Below, in pieces: positions 57,609-64,000 of a DNA stretch of 64,000 nt (within the stretch, counting starts at the first letter, position 1; every line of letters begins with the position of its first letter). This DNA is from Reticulitermes lucifugus. Its lineage: Eukaryota > Arthropoda > Insecta > Blattodea > Rhinotermitidae. Location of the stretch: positions 4,624 to 68,623 of the forward strand of contig JAKCWW010000739.1 of NCBI GenBank assembly GCA_026260175.1, read 5' to 3'. A program made the position numbers and the translations under genes. The notes beneath the pieces were generated by a model. The model was not told the DNA's origin and ran no database searches. It worked only from the letters and a program-made list of their open reading frames with translations.

Positions 57609-60600
57609 TGGACTTTTATGAACAACATTGAAGATCACAACAGAGAAGAATAATGGATTCAGTGTATCAACAGTTGTCGAGCAAAAATTAGGCATGTTTG
57701 CGTTCAGGAACAAAAATTTGCTGTGGCCACATTCAAACTTAGAAGTATTTTCACATATAAACAAAATATTTAGGTAGTGTCTTTATTGAGATGATGTGGG
57801 TAAACAAGACATAGGATCAAGTTGGAAATGAGCTTTCTAACACCTTAAATCTGGTTACTGCATATCTTTTTTGTATTATTATTGAAACTAATTTCCAGCC
57901 ACACATTTCTGAATCTGATGCGTTTATGCAAGGGCAACAGAGTACTTTTAAACTAGGTGTCTTGCAAGTTTGGATGTCAGGAGTCACAGCATTATGCTGT
58001 TTAATTTTGCTGCAGGATACACCTATGAAGAAACAACTGTATCTTCATTATTTGGATGTCATTACTTTAATGGTTTACAGTAAGACCTCATTTAAGGAAG
58101 TTTTAATGACAGATGTTAAAACATGTGCTGCCAACAGTGTAAAGTTTGTAATATAAAAATTATAACATTGGGTATGGGTAAAAAAGATGCTATGCATTTT
58201 ATACATACTATAGTCAAATATTCTTCCCTGTTATGTGGATAACACTACTAGCCACAGGCTCATGCAGATGATAAACGTTGGTAAAAGTAGGTGGATCCAT
58301 CAGTGGGATCATCACCAATAGAGTGCAAAACTTTAAGACTAATGACATATCTTACAAGTAAGGGGATACTGAAGCCATTAATGCATGATGCTATGAGCCA
58401 GTTCTTTCCGTATACAATACTTAAATTTCAAATGAGATGGTAATACATTTTCCTGCATTAGAAGGTACAGACCCCTTCTAATTTTACCTCACGAGGAGAA
58501 ATGGATTAATTTGGAAGGTTAAAAGTGCATATTTTTTGTCAGACCATTCCCCTATATGTACCTGTATTCAGATACACACCAAAGGATTTTTTGTGGTGAG
58601 GATTTTTGATATGTATGAGACTGTACCTTAGAACAAAGTAGTACTTTGCTGCACAGGTACTAAAGGGTTGCCACTGATGGTCATAGAACCACTGTTCATT
58701 ATCAGAAAGAGGATCAGTAGGTGACTAACATTCATAATTTTAAAAAATAGTCTAGAATTTCACTCTGGCAGAGGTATAGATGTGTTCATTTTTTGAAGAA
58801 CTCATTACTCATTACTTAAAATATGCGACTTTGCCAGTACTGTATACCATCACAAAAAGAGCATTTGTTGCATTAGACATATCTCTATCCAAGGTTAAAT
58901 GGAAGGCAACTGTTTACTAGTTAATGTATGAAAACATTATTGATAGTATGTATGATTAGGAGGTATATGTTCGGAGACATTAAAACATCTCATATATGGT
59001 TTCCAACATCCCAAGTGGAATATAGAGTCACGTGCCTATTGTAGCCACATTCCACTAGTTTTGTTACTTCTTGAATGGTGCAACACATGTAGTCATGAAG
59101 TGTGATTGAAATGAGGATTGCTGACAGCCCAAATAGGCAGAGTAGATTCAACAAATTGAGACATTTCATACATTAATAAGTGAACTGATATAACAAGGGC
59201 AGGATGAATACTTTTAAGATGAAATTCCTTTGTTTCCATTATATATATGTATATAAAGCAGTAGCAGTTGCTTTATTAGAATAGGAAGGGACCACAGGCT
59301 GTAATCCAAAACAAACTATTTATTTTCGTAGTTTAATAATTTTAAAGTTCTGAGAGGGTCTGTGTTACCGTATTAGGTTTAGGTGAACAGGGCTCACCTT
59401 ATCCATGGAGAGAGCTGGTGCTGTCAACCTGTAATATGGATTTTAAAATGCAGGGATCATCAAAATTTAAGAGCTTAAAATAATATAGTTACATTTGGTG
59501 TCCTTTTCCTTTCATTTCTTAGATTATGGGTTACAGGTGTGAAACTTATTAAAATATGTGGTTATGCTTCTGGGTGCCTAGATTCTTGCATTGGTAAAGA
59601 TAGTATAATTTATACTGAAATGTGATATTTTATCTCACCAGATTCTGTTGTTTTCAGTAATCTCGCAAGTCCCTCCTCCACTGCAGTTTGTAAAGTAACT
59701 GGTATTTCCTGGACAGTGTGGATATGTTCACTTGCAGAATTGTTGCTCAATATTGTTTTATCCTGAAATTCTTGGTTTTCCAAGTGATTAATACTCTCTC
59801 TTTAGGCAGTACGTCCCAACAGTGCAATATACACCTTACTTCCTTCATGTTTGGGAGATGTCCTATTTCAGTCTGCAGGGACCAGCTTTTCTGACTGTGG
59901 TTTTTCATACATGCCATCAGTCCTACAGGAATACTGGGTGTATAACCCAGCAAGTAGAGCATGCCACTACATAACCTGACTTCACCTACACTAGCTTACT
60001 ACAAATTAGCATAATGGGTGGGCAGTAGCATCTCATACAGCAAGACACAGTGGATGGATGCATGACTTGCATCTTTCTTACCTCAATTAAAGTGAAAGAA
60101 ATCATCTAAGTTCAGAGTGCAATTAAAAAATGACTAAACTGGTTCTCAGATTACATAGTTTTAAAAGTCTGTATATTCCTGCAGGGACACATGGGATGCA
60201 TTTATTTCATATACCGTATATGTTATCTTTCTGAAGTTGTAAAAGTATAAAATATTTCATATTTTAACGGTACTGTTCATATTACACATCTCTACATTTG
60301 TATGTTCTTGTATATATATTTTTACACAGTGAATTAAAGTTGCTGTTTCTGAAGTGTGTTTGTCATTACTATAATTAGTACATCCCAGTTGAAGAGCTTC
60401 TAATCAGTGTGCCTGTAGATGGTTAACATTAGCCATTGAGATGTTTTGTGCCTGTAGTAATGTACAAATATTGGAATCTAGATTGCATGCAGAAATGAAG
60501 ATATCAGGGGGTGTGAAGGGGCAGTCTGTGAACATTAAATGCAGGAGACTACTATTAATGTATGAAGTTAGATATTAGTCCAGTATTCTGTTATCAGAAC

Positions 60601-60822
60601 TGTGATAGTTGCAACAAGATTCAGGGAGGAAAATCTGTAGATGCGCTGTTAACACTTTTTTTTTTCAGTTTCATTTCTTCACCTTCCTACATATCACTAT
60701 ATACTGATTTTGAAAGGTCAACTATTAACTTGAGACTGAAGATATTTTACAGACAGTATTAACCCTTCAGCAGTTTTGCTTACATGGCACATTGGATATT
60801 TAAATTATCTACATGTGGTTTC
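57609..60822. other. PXMP2 3' flank, no gene recognised
   Basis: It contains the PXMP2 3' UTR, whose end I cannot fix, and AT-rich, CpG-poor sequence. A 108-aa minus frame at 57764-57438 overlaps the last PXMP2 exon on the opposite strand and has no domain, so it is a shadow. No RNA genes or further exons recognised. Confidence 0.45.
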
Positions 60823-60830
60823 ATGTACAC

Positions 60831-61313
60831 CAGTGGTTCCCAAAGTGGGCGGTACCGCCCCCTGGGGGGCGGTGGGATTACCGAGGTGGGCACTAATAGG
60901 TAAGAGAGGTGGAAGGGAGCGCTGTTATTATCACAGGGGGGGCGCTAGTTGACAAGTAGTGCATTTATTTTTATAATAAAATTCAAATAAAGTAATTTTT
61001 GTGTTAAGAATAAAAAATGAAGTAAATTTCTTAGTATTTTAATTTATGAATCCTATTCAAGCACATTATTTTTTAATAAACTATTGCTAGATGAATTATT
61101 GTTAATCATAAAAAATATAATACATTTTAATTTATTAATTAACACTTAAAACATTAAGTTTAACTCTTATAATTTTTTTTGAATGATTTTTTAAATATAA
61201 AATAAAAGTGGAAACAAAAGCGCATTTATGTTTTTTAAAAAAGGTAGGGGGGCGCTGTGGGTGTGTATATGGAACCAAGGGGGTGGTGGACCGAAAAAGT
61301 TTGGGAACCACTG
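60831..61313. mobile_element. hAT-type non-autonomous element with perfect 8-bp target duplication
   Basis: It begins CAGTGGTTCCCAAAGTGGGC and ends, inverted, CAGTGGTTCCCAAACTTTTT. ATGTACAC is present exactly at 60823-60830 and 61314-61321. Length 483 bp, non-coding, with an AT-rich core. Its ends still carry many CpGs (GGGCGGTACCGCCCC), unlike the surrounding sequence, which suggests recent insertion. Confidence 0.9.
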
Positions 61314-61484
61314 ATGTACACCATACGTTCAGCAGCAAGCTGCAGTTGTATGGCATCTAGCTCTGAACCTAGGAACTGTACTGAGTTATGGTTGAACTAA
61401 TCTACTGCAGAGACATGGCTGCTGGGTGTTCTACATTTTAGACAGAAGTACATAAATTTGTTAGAATACATATCATTATAGTCA

Positions 61485-61615
61485 GCCTCTCTTTGAAGAG
61501 TCAAGTCTTCTGGTATGGGATGCTGTGTTGTTGAGTGACTTGTTCTTGATGTTTCAAAGCATCTTAGTGCCTTCATGTTTTCAAGGTCAAGCAACCCAAG
61601 AATAGCCACACAGGA
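61485..61615. repeat. Family A-related repeat
   Basis: AGAGTCAAGTCTTCTGGTAT, then GGGATGCTGTGTTGTTGAGT, then GATGTTTCAAAGCATCTTAG and GCCTTCATGTTTTCAAGGTC. The same order is seen inverted or direct at 7497-7700, where both read a KALRxFETS-like peptide on minus that is not a gene. Confidence 0.5.
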
Positions 61616-61619
61616 AAAT

Positions 61620-62470
61620 AGGGTGTATTATAAAGATATGGGTGATGAGGATCGTGGATGGCCAGAGAGGGTGATGAACCAATGGGGGTGGTAGTGAAGG
61701 GGCCTCAGTGTACTGGCTGGGAGTGAATGTTACGGTGTGGAATTAAATAAAGATACAAAAATAAAATAAAATAATGAAAATAAACTGAAAGTAAATGAGT
61801 AAATTAATTAAAATGAAATAACTATAAACAGTGAGAACGAAAAGAGAGTGGGCTCTGAAAAGGGCTGCTATTCAATATTTGTTAGATGAATGCGATGAGG
61901 TAAAATGGGGTGGCCCAGGTTTTATCGCCATTCAGAATTCACCAGGGTAACTAAGGGGTCTGGGATGCAATTCAGGCGATGTTTGGAGTGTTACTGTAGA
62001 AATAGTAAAACAAGTGAAAATATTAAATAATAATAAACTCAATAATTGATAAAAACGAGTTGTGTGGCCCTAAGCAGCGTCATAACTGGATAGTAATAAG
62101 GTGAATAAGATGAGGAAAACTCAGTGGCCCAGGGTTCATTGTAACAGAGGAAATCAGAAGGGCTGTGCTTCATTGTCACTGTGACGTATCCACCAGGGCA
62201 ACATAACTCTATTCATATACAAGGACCTTGTGATAGTAGGTTGGTAGTGACAGTTTTTCCTGGCCAGGTGAAGAAACACATTTATATTGCTTGCAGTAAA
62301 GTCAGAAGATATGAACCGAGGCCTGCTGTGCTAATACTGCCATAGTACACTGACGCACATCAGTACTTCTCATATGGTTATAACCTATTCTAGCAAGATA
62401 AAAATCAATCACAAAAGTTCTGTTTGATGAATCTGAGTCTGCCAGTTATTTAAAAAAGATTTCTATTTGA
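61620..62470. other. Unassigned sequence
   Basis: AT-rich, with loosely repeated GTGGCCCAGG / CCACCAGGGCAAC-like blocks at about 61900-62200 that may be parts of an old repeat. No coding potential recognised. Confidence 0.4.
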
Positions 62471-62474
62471 AAAG

Positions 62475-62650
62475 TCAAGTTTTCTGGGATGTGAGGTTGT
62501 GTCTTTCGGCAAGTAGTCTTGAAGGTTCTCGACCCTGAATGTGAAGGCAGTACAATCCCTCGAAACATCAGGAACTACTCACCCAATCACACTGCATCAC
62601 ATCCCAGAAGACTTGTATCTTCAGCGAAACCACTGTGAGAACCTCAACCT
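62475..62650. repeat. Family A fold-back repeat
   Basis: TTTTCTGGGATGTGAGGTTG at the left and CTGCATCACATCCCAGAAGA at the right. The centre is GACCCTGAATGTGAAGGCAG, then CCTCGAAACATCAGG. Followed by CACTGTGAGAACCTCAACCT as in the 16258 copy. Confidence 0.7.
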
Positions 62651-62830
62651 TATGGATTTCTATTTCTCGTCAATGGTGGTTTCACTGTGAAAAGGTCATT
62701 CTGGTAGCAGGCAAAATTTCCCTTTGGCCTTTGTGTGTAGTGCATATATGTGTATGTGGTGTGTGTTATCATACACTGAGCAAGGCTGGATAATGAGCAA
62801 TACCACCTACAATTTACTGGATGGAGATGT

Positions 62831-63502
62831 AAAGAATGTTCAATAAGTAAGGTTCCCTAGGTAATATAATAAAACTTAAATGAAAAGTCATTACAATGTT
62901 AAATGTAGATCATTTATTCCATCGATGTATCATTATTTTCAACATAATCCCCAAGCACAGTGCCACATTTAACCACTCTTGGCACAAGTTTAAATATTCT
63001 ATCATGGTAAAATCTGGGTTCTTGAATTTGCCACCATCCACAACCATCCATTTCCACTTCCTCATTATTGCAGAATCAGTGACCTCCCAAGTGTTGCTTC
63101 AGTGGCCCAAACAATAGGGTGGATAGTCTAGAAGTTCCCCACGAAACAACTGCAAAAAGTCTTTGTGTCCAGTATGTGCTGTGCAAGGTTGCCATGTCAT
63201 GATGAAGGATCACGCCTCATGACAAGTCATTTGGGCCACTGAAGCAACAATTGGGAGGCTGTCGACTCCACAATGACGAAGTGGAAATGGCTGTTCATGA
63301 ATGGCTGCAAATGCACTAGCACAGTTTATAGACCAATGGAATTTTTAAGCTCCTGCCGAGATTGGACAAATGCATGAGTGTGCTTGGAGATTATTCTAAA
63401 AAATAATACTAGTTCAGTGGCATAAATGAGCTGCATTTAATGCTGCGATGACTTATTTCATTTTTATGACCCAGCCAACCATATTTATTGAACATTCCTC
63501 AT
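62831..63502. mobile_element. Fold-back mariner: two inverted transposase 3' halves
   Basis: Ends GAATGTTCAATAAGTAAGGTT and, inverted, GAATGTTCAATAAATATGGTT are near-identical terminal repeats beside TA. From 63215 down to about 62900 the minus strand encodes a mariner C-terminal half: ILHHDMATLHS (second catalytic Asp block), then FGPLKQHLGG, then FKLVPRVVKCG and LGDYVENN-like pieces. From 63222 to about 63415 the plus strand encodes the same C-terminus again: FGPLKQQLGG, then KLLPRLDKCMSVLGDYS. So two copies of the gene's 3' half point outward. Frames are interrupted; about 670 bp in all. Confidence 0.8.
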
Positions 63503-63904
63503 ATTATGCAGTAAAATACATCTGAAAAAAACACTACAACTTTTGGTAATCAGTTGTCTAGTTAGGGATTATAAAATCAATATAAGACACAATATTAACA
63601 TTTTATATCAATAATCATACATATCACTGTGACATATTTCACCTAAAATAATAAATTAATTGAATAAATAAAATAAAATTAAATCTGTTACAGTAAGACT
63701 TTTGTCTGGTTTTAAAAATGCTAAACGTTGTTACAAATGACAACAAAATATCTTAATGTTACTAAATTTACAACACACTATCTCAGTAATGAAACAAGGG
63801 TACATAGTATCCATTGTACTTCTGTGAATTGAGAGACAGCTTAAAAGATATAACTTCTCCTAACCTTCCAATCCAAACATAATTAGGTTATTCAGATTAC
63901 GGCC

Positions 63905-64000
63905 TTCTGCACTGTGACAAAATGTGTCTATCAGGAGACACCAATGTTTCAGAGACACCTGCTGCGTCCATCTTCAGTGATGAAATATCTGCTGATAAGA
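63905..64000. repeat. Family A repeat, cut by window end
   Basis: CACCAATGTTTCAGAGACAC, then CTGCTGCGTCCATCTTCAGT, then GATGAAATATCTGCTGAT match the central part of family A copies. Confidence 0.55.

Noticed and set aside
57438-57764. 108-aa minus frame
   Set aside because: Antisense to the last PXMP2 exon and 3' UTR; a shadow frame.

Overview
The window is animal nuclear DNA, most likely from a hemimetabolous insect. Genes are split by long AT-rich introns, exons meet GT/AG sites, and introns and spacers are full of insect-type SINEs, RTE-like LINE tails, mariner/Tc1/pogo/hAT transposons and small fold-back elements. From memory, the repeat families resemble those of cockroaches and termites (Blattodea), but this is a guess and not proof. 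Most open reading frames are repeat-derived or chance.

Three host genes can be read exon by exon. (1) A SEC14-like lipid-binding protein (CRAL-TRIO plus GOLD, SEC14L2 type) lies on + from 17998 to 38585 in nine exons, about 406 aa. (2) A TXNDC17 (TRP14) thioredoxin-like protein lies on - from 49056 to 41233 in three exons, 124 aa, with the WCPDC active site. (3) A PXMP2 / Mpv17-family membrane protein lies on + from 49893 to 57608 in five coding exons, 188 aa. SEC14L and TXNDC17 converge. TXNDC17 and PXMP2 are head to head, with about 0.8 kb between start codons.

Layout: 1-17.9 kb is intergenic with no host gene recognised. It holds LINE tails, tRNA-derived SINEs, fold-back repeats, a hAT remnant and one promoter-like or LTR-like block near 12 kb. 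18.0-38.6 kb is SEC14L2-like, its introns carrying hAT and fold-back MITEs, an esterase-type LINE in a head-to-head palindrome, a pogo MITE and a pogo/Tigger remnant. 38.6-41.2 kb is a convergent spacer with a Tc1-like remnant. 41.2-49.06 kb is TXNDC17, whose introns hold mariner and Tc1-like remnants. 49.06-49.89 kb is a CpG-retaining shared promoter region. 49.9-57.6 kb is PXMP2. 57.6-64 kb has no recognised gene but contains a hAT MITE with a perfect target-site duplication and a fold-back mariner.

The main large-scale signal is base composition. CpG is common in 1-19.9 kb and around 48.4-49.9 kb and very rare across most of the three gene bodies. Intragenic repeat copies show CpG to TpG/CpA decay relative to intergenic copies of the same family. 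This looks like a germline gene-body methylation footprint. I found no new multi-gene system, CRISPR array, RNA gene or operon. The three genes are unrelated housekeeping-type genes.
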